Shown one piece after another: positions 1-5,679 of a stretch of 5,892 nucleotides of DNA (its first letter is position 1; each line of letters begins with the position of its first letter). Made by a program: the position numbers and the translations under genes. The notes below the pieces were generated by a model. It saw only the letters and a program-made list of their open reading frames with translations. It did no database searches and was not told where the DNA came from. Source of the stretch: Nitrososphaerota archaeon (GTDB lineage Archaea; Thermoproteota; Bathyarchaeia; Bathyarchaeales; Bathycorpusculaceae); assembly GCA_031260365.1 (NCBI GenBank), contig JAIRJY010000196.1:1-5892 (forward strand). Reading direction: 5' to 3'.

Positions 1-2084
1 AAACCACCAATGTATGAACCAAACATCTTTTTACCTAGCAAGAAAATTACAGGTATCATCAAAGTCCCAAAAACTACACCCATTATACGCCAACCAAATG
101 GGTTCAACCCGAAAATTGTGATACCAGAGGCAATAATAAGTTTGCCCAAAGGTGGATGCGTCCACTCATAAGGCCACTGACGATTTAGATATTGTTCTGC
201 GGTTCTGGTAAAGTACACTTCATCAAACATTGTCTCAGTTAAATAAGTTCTAGGTAACATAACGATATCTTGTTCATCGATTAATAGGTCAAAGTTTAGT
301 TTACTATCGTTTTCACATGTAATAGAAACTATAGGAACTAATTGATTATCCAAATCAAGAACGATTAATTCGTTGATTTCAATGATTGCTGACTCTTCGA
401 ATTCTAAACGAATATATCTAGTAGCAGGAATACCAAGATAATGCCAATTCATGTACGCATATGGATAAGTTACAGAGATTGTGCCACTATTAAACCAGTT
501 ATCAGGTTGACCAGTGTAGACTGTTATTGTTGTATTTTGACAATCTTTTACGTAAAAAGAAATCAGGCTAGCAGAAGCAACATGTCCAAGATCCAATATT
601 GCGACTGGTTGTTGTTCTTCTTCTTTTATTTTCAGACCATTTGAAGGTACTTGTGTTGCACCCAAACTTGTTACTGCGACAGAGAAGAAAATTAAAGATA
701 ACATAATCATTGTTAGAACGTCTTTTTTACTTATATTAAAAGAAAAGACAAAGCTTCGCTTCGCAAAGAGCGATGATGGTGGTTCAACGTTTAATTCACT
801 AACAAGTACTACTTGACCTTTTTCGATAAACTCAGTTTTTGTGTTATCAATATTATTTGAGAACGCGTTATTAGTTGTGTTTTTGTTTCCAAGTTCGCGC
901 CACATCAGTAATGAACCATATATGAACATGATGATGTTAATAATGCATACGGTTATGACTACAGGATCACGAGAAAGATTAGGACTATAAGTGTAATTAG
1001 CATTAGCGTAAAGATTTAGCCAGTATAGAACATATGCAATGTTTGATAGAAAAGTTGCTGTTATAATGACATAGAATACCCTAGCTTTTTTGATAAACGG
1101 TACTATTAATGCTAGTACACTAATAGCAGGGAAAAGGTACCGTTCATGGATACGCGTGGGTAACATGAAAAACGCGAAAAACAACATGAACGCCGCGAAG
1201 ATTATGAACATATAGTCTGAGGATAATTTGTCCCACCGTTTATTCAATACATATAATGTGAAAACTGAAAATGCTGCAAAGAGTATCCAGCCTAAAATGA
1301 ACAGGTTACCATCTGGAACCCATAGACCATGTAATCCCCAGAAGTTAAATGCATTAATAGACGTGAAAGCGTATCCATTGTATGCACCAAAATAGATGTC
1401 ATATAAAAAGTTTACAGGGTTGCTCCACTGCATGGGTAAAATGACGAGTAAAATTGTTGCGACAAACGTAGCAATAGAGAGCAAGAACCGTTTAACACTG
1501 CTTTTTTTGAAAATTATAAACGCAACTAGAGGCAGCAGGGCTATTGATTGTGGTTTAGTTAAGATGCTAAGGGCAAAGCTTGCGGCTGAGAGTTCCGGTT
1601 TACGTTTTAACGCTAAAATAAGTGAAAATAACATAAAGAATGTATATACAGCATCAAATTGACCCCAAATTGCAGTATTAAAGATTACTGCAGGGTTAAA
1701 AATGTAAAACGCAGACGCTAGCAGTGCAAGCTTAAAGCTGAATTGTTTACGAACAAAAAGATAGATTAAACCACCTATGAGCATGTCGAAAATGTTTGGA
1801 ACCAACTTTACAATGTATACAGTAGAAGATGTTCCAAACAAACCCAATGCTTGAGTTAATGAACCAAATCCCCAAAACAAGTAAACATTAAAAGGAGGAT
1901 AATCACACCAACTAACATTACTGTAAAATAAACGAGGACCATAATCAGCTGCGGTGTTAAACCATGAAACGAAAGTATTCATATCATTTTGATACCCTTG
2001 AGTTGAAAATAATAAAACTCGAATAATGAAAGCCAAACCAAACATACTGGCTAGGATCAAAGTTTTCTGCTTATCAAACTGCAA
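1..2084 (-). CDS. Double GT-C membrane glycosyltransferase (ALG6/8-like module fused to PMT/GT39 module), partial
   Basis: The frame is open for 694 codons from a TTG start and continues past the left window edge, so the C-terminus is missing. Module 1 (about residues 1-395) is a multi-pass GT-C enzyme. It has Asp34 in the first external loop (GYQND), a CDYPPF motif with Asp61, and RIHERYLFP at 311-319, resembling the DYPP and HE(K/R) motifs of ALG6/ALG8-type transferases. A hydrophilic Asn-rich linker (396-455) leads to a membrane helix (about 457-480). A beta-rich, discoidin-like external segment follows (about 495-580, with RYIRLEF at 556-562). Then come classic PMT motifs: FDEVYF with Asp621-Glu622, and EWTHPPLGK from Glu640. 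Enzymes of these families transfer sugars from polyprenyl-phosphate carriers at the outer membrane face. That both halves are active is inferred from the retained acidic residues. The acceptor, a lipid-linked glycan or a protein, cannot be told. The TTG start is set by an in-frame TGA six codons upstream and a GAGG motif 7 nt before it. Confidence 0.85.
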   Translation of the reverse strand, partial: MQFDKQKTLILASMFGLAFIIRVLLFSTQGYQNDMNTFVSWFNTAADYGPRLFYSNVSWCDYPPFNVYLFWGFGSLTQALGLFGTSSTVYIVKLVPNIFDMLIGGLIYLFVRKQFSFKLALLASAFYIFNPAVIFNTAIWGQFDAVYTFFMLFSLILALKRKPELSAASFALSILTKPQSIALLPLVAFIIFKKSSVKRFLLSIATFVATILLVILPMQWSNPVNFLYDIYFGAYNGYAFTSINAFNFWGLHGLWVPDGNLFILGWILFAAFSVFTLYVLNKRWDKLSSDYMFIIFAAFMLFFAFFMLPTRIHERYLFPAISVLALIVPFIKKARVFYVIITATFLSNIAYVLYWLNLYANANYTYSPNLSRDPVVITVCIINIIMFIYGSLLMWRELGNKNTTNNAFSNNIDNTKTEFIEKGQVVLVSELNVEPPSSLFAKRSFVFSFNISKKDVLTMIMLSLIFFSVAVTSLGATQVPSNGLKIKEEEQQPVAILDLGHVASASLISFYVKDCQNTTITVYTGQPDNWFNSGTISVTYPYAYMNWHYLGIPATRYIRLEFEESAIIEINELIVLDLDNQLVPIVSITCENDSKLNFDLLIDEQDIVMLPRTYLTETMFDEVYFTRTAEQYLNRQWPYEWTHPPLGKLIIASGITIFGLNPFGWRIMGVVFGTLMIPVIFLLGKKMFGSYIGG

Positions 2085-2091
2085 AGCAACG

Positions 2092-2095
2092 CCTC
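2092..2095 (-). promoter_or_regulatory. Shine-Dalgarno GAGG for the glycosyltransferase TTG start
   Basis: GAGG on the minus strand lies 7 nt upstream of the TTG at 2082-2084. No ATG or GTG lies between this motif and the first transmembrane helix, and the next ATG would cut into that helix. The motif therefore decides the start. Confidence 0.6.
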
Positions 2096-2147
2096 AAAAT
2101 CTTTGTAACTATTTCACTTTACAAGAATAAAGGTCTTTTCTAATCAC

Positions 2148-2157
2148 ATAAATAAAA
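2148..2157 (-). promoter_or_regulatory. Possible TATA box (TTTTATTTAT) for the glycosyltransferase gene
   Basis: An AT-only box lies about 68 bases upstream of the TTG start. With archaeal spacing, transcription would begin near 2125 and leave a leader of about 40 nt containing the GAGG motif. The surroundings are very AT-rich, so the assignment is weak. Confidence 0.3.
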
Positions 2158-2311
2158 TACGCACCACCTACAAGTATATCAAAATACAAAAAACAAACAA
2201 CAAAACTCAAACATGCAACAAGAGTGCGAAATAATACACACAATATACAGCAGAAGATAAGTAGTACAAACTATTTTTCCAGTACATGACACTAAGAACA
2301 TTCTGTTAGAC

Positions 2312-2323
2312 TTTTTTATAAGT
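2312..2323 (+). promoter_or_regulatory. Plus-strand TATA box (TTTTTATAAGTA type)
   Basis: A run of T leads into TATAAGTA, one of the best matches to an archaeal TATA box in the window. Transcription would start near 2345-2350, followed by about 50 nt of leader before the GGAGG motif at 2392. It points away from the glycosyltransferase, so it serves neither flanking gene. Confidence 0.45.
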
Positions 2324-2401
2324 ATCCAAAAATGAGTGAAAAGACCCTGCAAACTCTCGTGATTTGCACATTTTTTTCACGACATACTACTGGAGGATGG
2401 A

Positions 2402-2619
2402 GTGCGAGAGATGTTCGCTATGGTCCTTACAGCCCTTGAGAAAAATATAGTTTTACAAGAAGTCTAATGATGCACCAGGTGTTTGTTTACCCAAAAAATG
2501 ACATTTACAAAACTGCAAGCAGCAGCATAGCATAACTAAAAGCTCGCGGCGCAAATTTTCTCGTCATAATCAAAAAAGATGTTAACACCATTAAAGTCAT
2601 AACTTATAGCTACTGGTAA
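2402..2619 (+). pseudogene. Short or decayed plus-strand gene, function unknown
   Basis: A GTG at 2402 lies 5 nt after a strong GGAGG (2392-2396) and opens a 21-codon frame beginning MREMFAMVLTALEKN. It stops at TAA 2465-2467. That stop overlaps an ATG (2467-2469, followed by a second ATG) in another frame, which reads MMHQVFVYPKNDIYKTASSS to a TAA at 2533-2535. The same frame then continues LKARGANFLVIIKKDVNTIK up to TAA 2617-2619. The pieces have protein-like composition. One frameshift plus one nonsense change would merge them into a single product of roughly 70 residues. Alternatively the first two are genuine overlapping micro-ORFs. I recognise no family. Promoter, ribosome site and terminator-like T run all agree on strand, which argues against chance, but the sequence is short. 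Confidence 0.3.
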
Positions 2620-2759
2620 GTTTCAAGGCATGCACAACACAATTTACCCTTACCTTTTCACTAGACCACCACAACTCAGCGTATTGCATAACAATAAAAC
2701 ATAACTATAGCCCAGACATGATTCGAAACTTGGATAAATCAGTCATATCAATAAAAACC

Positions 2760-2780
2760 TTTTTTTCTCTTTTATTATCT
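2760..2780 (+). terminator. T-rich terminator-like stretch on the plus strand
   Basis: Seven T followed by CTCTTTTATTATCT matches the U-rich pattern of archaeal termination. It lies at the end of the possible plus-strand unit that starts at the 2312 TATA box, and just beyond the 3' end of the oppositely oriented FEN-1 gene. Confidence 0.35.
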
Positions 2781-2789
2781 AAATGTTTA

Positions 2790-3824
2790 CTATGCGAACC
2801 ATTTTTCTAGTGATGTTTTGCTTTTCTGTTTTTTGTTGCCTATAGTCATGCGTTCAAGAGTTTTTTGTATGCGTTCTTTTGAGAACTCTTTTTCTTCGCA
2901 TAGAAACTCTGTAATACCTTGTTGGTTTGGTTCTTTCCACTCCATGGTATAGTCATCTGAAACTTTTGGCTGTAGGAAAATGTTTCTAATTTCTGTTGGC
3001 TCAACGGGGAAAGTAGCATCTTTTATATTGGAAATTGCAGCTTCCAGAGTGTTGTGCTCTTTTATTAGTTTAAGCGCAGTTTTTGGTCCTACGCCTTTTA
3101 TGCCATCAGGGTTAAAATCTGTACCAATCAAAATACCTACGTCAACTAGCTGTTCATAACTTAGTTTACAAAAATTCAAGACTTTTGATAATTCTACTAC
3201 TTCAGGTGTAATATCAACATACATATTTCTACCAGGTAGTTTACGCTTGCCTGAAATTGTAACGTTCCGTAGTAGTTTAGGTGCTCCAAAGAGTAAACTA
3301 TCATAGTCTTGACTTGTACAAAAATCTGCAGCACCTTGTTTAGTCATGTATGCCGCTTGTGCTTCACCTTCTCCAGGTGCTTGAATCCATGGAAGTCCCA
3401 TTAATTCCACTAGTTTTATGCTATCAGCTAACATGTATTCTTTCATGGTTGTGGCAGCTTGAGCATACATACGCATTTTAGCTATGTCTCCTGACACGGC
3501 GGCTTTTTCGTATTCTGCTATGGCTTGCGCTTTGACTTGTTTTCGTCGTTCGATTTCTGTGGCTTTCAACGCGGGAGATTTTCCATCAAAAATGTAGATG
3601 GGCTTTAAACCCATTTCAATAAGGTTGCCAGTTCGATAGAAAAGACCGCTGAGATGGCTGGTGATTTTTCCTGTGCTATCCTTAAGTGGTGTACCATCTG
3701 GTTGACGGATGATACTTAAAAACTGGTAAATAGCGTTGTAGGCGTCTATGGCAAGTATTTTTCCGTTTAAATCTTCAAGTTTTATAGGAGTTTTCGGTAT
3801 TAAATCTCTAAAGTTTACGCCCAA
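2790..3824 (-). CDS. fen: Flap endonuclease 1 (FEN-1)
   Basis: This structure-specific 5' nuclease removes 5' flaps during Okazaki-fragment maturation and base-excision repair and acts with PCNA. At 344 residues it has full family length. The N-terminal XPG domain (MGVNFRDLIP to about 100) holds Asp27 and Asp80. The internal XPG domain holds Glu152 and Glu154 (PGEGEAQAAY), Asp173 and Asp175 (SQDYDSLLFG) and Asp236 (IGTDFNPDGIKGVGPK), so every metal ligand is at the canonical archaeal number. The helix-hairpin-helix follows Asp236. The C-terminus KTSLEKWF (336-343) is a PCNA-interacting box with Lys in place of the usual Gln. The start is TTG: an in-frame TAA directly precedes it, the encoded N-terminus is the conserved Met-Gly whose Gly2 amine matters for catalysis, and a GGTG motif lies 5 nt upstream. 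It is transcribed alone, divergently from the zinc-ribbon/EF-1 beta pair. Confidence 0.97.
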   Translation of the reverse strand: MGVNFRDLIPKTPIKLEDLNGKILAIDAYNAIYQFLSIIRQPDGTPLKDSTGKITSHLSGLFYRTGNLIEMGLKPIYIFDGKSPALKATEIERRKQVKAQAIAEYEKAAVSGDIAKMRMYAQAATTMKEYMLADSIKLVELMGLPWIQAPGEGEAQAAYMTKQGAADFCTSQDYDSLLFGAPKLLRNVTISGKRKLPGRNMYVDITPEVVELSKVLNFCKLSYEQLVDVGILIGTDFNPDGIKGVGPKTALKLIKEHNTLEAAISNIKDATFPVEPTEIRNIFLQPKVSDDYTMEWKEPNQQGITEFLCEEKEFSKERIQKTLERMTIGNKKQKSKTSLEKWFA

Positions 3825-4070
3825 TTAGACACCGTTTAAAGTAAGTGTTAGTTTAATAATAAATTTTTTTGCTCTCTTGTTTCTTTATGTTCTAGTTGTA
3901 GTTAAATAACAAGACTATCTTGTGAAAAAATTGATTAGCTATCTTTTAGCTTTTTTAGTTATTTCGGGTTTTGACGTAGTGTAGTCATAGTTATGTAAAT
4001 TAGAAACAGGCTGTTTTAAGCATAGCAGTTATAAGTAACCCTGTCATTAACATCGGGAAGTGTATAGTCT
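3825..4070. promoter_or_regulatory. Divergent promoter region between FEN-1 and the zinc-ribbon/EF-1 beta operon
   Basis: The 246-bp AT-rich spacer has no gene. On the minus strand TTTATTATTAAA (3852-3863), centred 34 nt before the FEN-1 TTG, would give a transcript with almost no leader. On the plus strand TTATAAGTA (4029-4037) would place transcription near 4060, about 10 nt before the ATG at 4071. A short hairpin-like AGCTA/TAGCT pair followed by T residues occurs around 3937-3957, but no upstream plus-strand gene needs a terminator there. Confidence 0.4.
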
Positions 4071-4256
4071 ATGACAGAAAGAAATGCTTTATCTTTGGTA
4101 ACATGCACTAGTTGCGGTAAACCAATCGCACCTGGTTCAGAGTCAACAAAGTTTCAGTGTCCAAACTGCGGCGAAATGCAACTTAAGCGTGATGGGAAAT
4201 GTCGCAAATTTGGGCGACTTTATAAATGTCCAAAATGTGCTTTTCAAGGACCATAA
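4071..4256 (+). CDS. Small zinc-ribbon RNA-binding protein of the COG2888 / HVO_2753 type
   Basis: This 61-residue protein matches the archaeal COG2888 family, predicted to bind RNA and act in translation. The Haloferax homologue HVO_2753 is a two-zinc protein linked to swarming and biofilm formation. Three CxxC knuckles are visible: C12-TS-C15-G, C30-PN-C33-G and C53-PK-C56. The conserved tail CRKFGRLYKCPKCAFQGP corresponds to the family's CRK...Y.CP.CGF.GP ending. The remaining knuckle, normally RCxxCR, reads R40-D41-G-K-C44-R, so one of the eight expected cysteines is an aspartate, and the last CxxCG glycine is Ala57. The aspartate could still bind zinc. The gene leads a two-gene operon, with aEF1-beta starting 20 nt after its stop, a pairing often seen in archaea. 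The ribosome site is weak (GGGAAGTG at 4055-4062). Confidence 0.9.
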   Translation: MTERNALSLVTCTSCGKPIAPGSESTKFQCPNCGEMQLKRDGKCRKFGRLYKCPKCAFQGP

Positions 4257-4264
4257 TATCGGTT

Positions 4265-4270
4265 AGGTGA
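4265..4270 (+). promoter_or_regulatory. Shine-Dalgarno AGGTGA fixing the EF-1 beta start
   Basis: AGGTGA is an excellent match to the archaeal anti-Shine-Dalgarno sequence. It lies 6 nt before the ATG at 4277 but only 3 nt before the in-frame TTG at 4274, so the ATG is preferred. Confidence 0.65.
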
Positions 4271-4276
4271 ATTTTG

Positions 4277-4558
4277 ATGGGTGCTATACTTGTGACATAC
4301 AAAATTTTTCCAGAAGATATAGTAAAAGATTTTGAGTCTCTAAAAGCTGAAATAATAAAAATTCTTCCATCCGCCTCTAAAATTGATGGTTGGGGAGAAG
4401 AACCCGTTGCTTTTGGTTTAGTAGCTTTACTTGTTCAAATAAGGTATCCTGAAGATGTTACAGGTATTGTTGATGAATTTGAGGTTGAACTGGGCAAAAT
4501 CAAGGGTGTAAGTCAAGTTCAAACGTTTCAAATTCGCAGAACAAGCAGAGACTACTAA
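4277..4558 (+). CDS. Archaeal elongation factor 1-beta (aEF1-beta)
   Basis: This is the guanine nucleotide exchange factor that reloads elongation factor 1A with GTP during protein synthesis in the cytoplasm. The 93-residue length is typical of the archaeal family, which keeps only the C-terminal catalytic domain of the eukaryotic protein. The N-terminus MGAILVTYKIFPEDI forms the first strand. The conserved core GWGEEPVAFGLVALLVQ follows, then the acidic helix DVTGIVDEFEVELGKIKGV and a last strand QVQTFQIRRTSRDY. I chose ATG 4277, giving Met-Gly as in relatives, over the preceding TTG because of ribosome-site spacing. It is cotranscribed with the COG2888 zinc-ribbon gene upstream. A series of T runs follows directly, so the operon probably ends here. 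Confidence 0.95.
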   Translation: MGAILVTYKIFPEDIVKDFESLKAEIIKILPSASKIDGWGEEPVAFGLVALLVQIRYPEDVTGIVDEFEVELGKIKGVSQVQTFQIRRTSRDY

Positions 4559-4577
4559 ATTATAGTTAGTTAGATAG

Positions 4578-4619
4578 TTTTTTTAGCTCTTATTTTCTTT
4601 TAGCGATTTTTTACTTTTT
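4578..4619 (+). terminator. U-rich terminator after the zinc-ribbon/EF-1 beta operon
   Basis: Several T runs (T7 at 4578-4584, T6 at 4607-4612, T5 at 4615-4619, and two T4 between) follow the EF-1 beta stop codon. Clustered U tracts without a stable hairpin are the usual archaeal termination signal. Confidence 0.6.
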
Positions 4620-4665
4620 GTTACCAAAACACACTTAGGTAAAATATTGATTGTTTGTTTGAGAA

Positions 4666-4670
4666 GAGGT
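4666..4670 (+). promoter_or_regulatory. Shine-Dalgarno GAGGT fixing a TTG start
   Basis: GAGGT lies 7 nt before the TTG at 4678-4680. The nearby ATG at 4673 is in another frame and meets a stop after five codons, so the TTG is the start of the cysteine-rich protein. Confidence 0.6.
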
Positions 4671-4677
4671 TAATGAT

Positions 4678-5148
4678 TTGTCAGATTTAGCGAGTAGTTG
4701 TGAATACTTACGTGTTGATAAATCGTGTGCTATTTTTAGTGATGATCCTAAAGCAAAAGTTTGTCGGCAACTTAAATGCGAAAATAGTCAAAACATTGTC
4801 AGTTGTTGTTATCTTTGTATTTTTAGGTCTAAATGTGCTACAAGTTGTAAATATTTAGGGCAATCTGGAAGTTACACTGAGCAACAATATGCTGCTGAAG
4901 ACACATGTACCAATGATGTTAAAGACACTCAAGTTGATGTTGCACAGTTTAAAAGTGTCACAGGCGCTTTTTGTTTTTCCTGCAATGTAGAGATGATGTG
5001 TGCAAAAACTCAGTTTACTGTGGTAGATAATTGGAAAGACAACATGGATAGTGTGTTAGTTAGCGGTAACGTATTGCCGGTTACTGTTCTTGTATGTCCT
5101 AAATGTGGTAAGCTCGAGTTTAAAGCAGATATAGATGCAAAGAGGTAA
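4678..5148 (+). CDS. Cysteine-rich putative metal-binding protein with C-terminal zinc ribbon, family unknown
   Basis: I do not recognise this 156-residue protein. It has 15 cysteines (positions 8, 17, 29, 34, 43, 44, 47, 53, 57, 77, 99, 102, 108, 140, 143) and no signal peptide or membrane segment, so cytoplasmic metal binding is the likely explanation. The N-terminal half contains two similar units, SSCEYL (6-11) and TSCKYL (55-60), around a dense CCYLCIFRSKCATSC cluster. The C-terminal half looks like a zinc ribbon: C99-FS-C102 and C140-PK-C143-G separated by a strand-rich stretch. An iron-sulfur cluster in the N-terminal half is an alternative to zinc. The start is TTG, supported by GAGGT. 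The next gene, a TRAM RNA-binding protein, begins 7 nt after the stop and takes its ribosome site from this gene's last codons. The two are therefore an operon, and a shared role with RNA is plausible but inferred. Confidence 0.8.
   Translation: MSDLASSCEYLRVDKSCAIFSDDPKAKVCRQLKCENSQNIVSCCYLCIFRSKCATSCKYLGQSGSYTEQQYAAEDTCTNDVKDTQVDVAQFKSVTGAFCFSCNVEMMCAKTQFTVVDNWKDNMDSVLVSGNVLPVTVLVCPKCGKLEFKADIDAKR
5142..5146 (+). promoter_or_regulatory. Shine-Dalgarno GAGGT for the TRAM gene, inside the upstream gene's end
   Basis: GAGGT overlaps the last sense codon and first stop base of the cysteine-rich gene and lies 9 nt before the ATG at 5156. It sits after the in-frame ATG at 5135, so it supports the downstream start and suggests translational coupling. 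Confidence 0.5.
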
Positions 5149-5155
5149 TGTATGT

Positions 5156-5395
5156 ATGGTTCATCGTAGAGTTCGTGGTGGAAAATTTAAAATAAAGTAT
5201 GAAGAAAAACCTTGTCCTGTGGAATTAGGACAAGAAATAGACGTAACAATAATTGATTTGGCACCTAATGGTGATGGGCGGTTAATCATGAGAGGTTATG
5301 AGATATTTGTGCCTAAGGCTAAACCTAGAGAATACGTAAAAATTAGAATAAATAGTATTGACGAAAAAATTGTCACTGGACAAATAATTCCATAA
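5156..5395 (+). CDS. Stand-alone TRAM-domain RNA-binding protein (COG3269 type)
   Basis: The 79-residue product is nearly all TRAM domain (about residues 17-79), a small OB-like beta barrel that binds RNA and is also appended to tRNA-modifying methylthiotransferases and methyltransferases. The hallmark pattern is present: PVELGQEIDVTIIDLAPNGD, then GRLIMRGYEIFVPKAKPREY, then VKIRINSIDEKIVTGQII. In methanogens such stand-alone TRAM proteins act as RNA chaperones, some cold-responsive. The basic N-terminal tail MVHRRVRGGKFKIKY could add RNA contacts. I use ATG 5156 rather than the in-frame ATG 5135 because the GAGGT site lies between them and the longer form would overlap the upstream gene by 14 nt. 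It is the second gene of an operon with the cysteine-rich protein. Only a modest T5 run (5427-5431) follows. Confidence 0.92.
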   Translation: MVHRRVRGGKFKIKYEEKPCPVELGQEIDVTIIDLAPNGDGRLIMRGYEIFVPKAKPREYVKIRINSIDEKIVTGQIIP

Positions 5396-5445
5396 AATGC
5401 AAGATTATAAAAAAGCAGTTTAATAGTTTTTAATTAATTTCTAAT

Positions 5446-5676
5446 TTAATGAGACAGGTATAATTGCCATTTGAGTTTTTCGTAATTTTGCGGGTCTTTA
5501 AAACCGTTTACAGGATATACAAACATTAGATTTTTGTGTAACTTAGGCTTCCTGTTCGTTGTTGCAGATTCCTACAATAAGGTTGAATTGCAGACCAAAG
5601 CATTTGTGCCTATTACAATATTATCATTTGATACTGTTTTAAATTTTTTATCAAAAGGAGATCTGTATCCACATGA
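5446..5676 (-). pseudogene. Mostly open frame just 3' of tRNA-Glu, possible gene remnant
   Basis: Reading away from the tRNA on its strand, one frame stays open from within the tRNA to a TAG at 5572-5574. It then stays open again for 41 codons to TAA 5446-5448. The second part reads NLMFVYPVNGFKDPQNYEK, then LKWQLYLSH, which has the look of a real C-terminus. The first part includes FDKKFKTVSNDNIVIGTNAL. I recognise no family and see no ribosome site or start that would make it an intact gene. About 75 codons with one stop is mildly unusual at this base composition but could be chance. Apart from this frame, 5396-5676 holds nothing I can identify. Confidence 0.2.
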
Positions 5677-5679
5677 TGG

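Larger units (their letters stand above)
2085..2789. other. 705-bp gap between two minus-strand genes without an intact normal-sized gene
   Basis: I found no long frame on either strand. The minus-strand part nearest the glycosyltransferase (2085-2300) is simple AT-rich sequence with only its promoter. The right two thirds hold plus-strand signals in the correct order: a TATA box (2312-2323), a Shine-Dalgarno motif (2392-2396), a GTG-started short frame, a broken continuation (2467-2619) and a T-rich stretch (2760-2780). I see no tRNA, C/D-box RNA or repeat array here. Confidence 0.6.

Noticed and set aside
441..644. Plus-strand open frame of 67 codons
   Set aside because: It is antisense to the discoidin-like segment of the glycosyltransferase, has no family resemblance and no ribosome site.
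1396..1662. Plus-strand open frame of 88 codons
   Set aside because: It is antisense to membrane helices of the glycosyltransferase first module, whose conserved motifs fix the true strand.
2467..2473. C-box-like ATGATG suggesting a C/D guide RNA
   Set aside because: The final A of the box is missing and no properly spaced CTGA D box follows.
2717..2806. Plus-strand 29-codon frame beginning MIRNLDKS
   Set aside because: It has no ribosome site, runs through the T-rich terminator-like stretch and into the antisense of the FEN-1 end, so it is most likely chance.
3937..3957. AGCTA/TAGCT hairpin followed by T residues
   Set aside because: The stem is only five base pairs in AT-rich sequence and there is no upstream plus-strand gene to terminate.
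4274..4276. TTG start for EF-1 beta giving Met-Met-Gly
   Set aside because: Only 3 nt separate it from AGGTGA; the ATG at 4277 has normal spacing and gives the family Met-Gly start.
5135..5155. Upstream ATG start for the TRAM gene (seven extra residues)
   Set aside because: It overlaps the preceding gene and lies before, not after, the GAGGT site.
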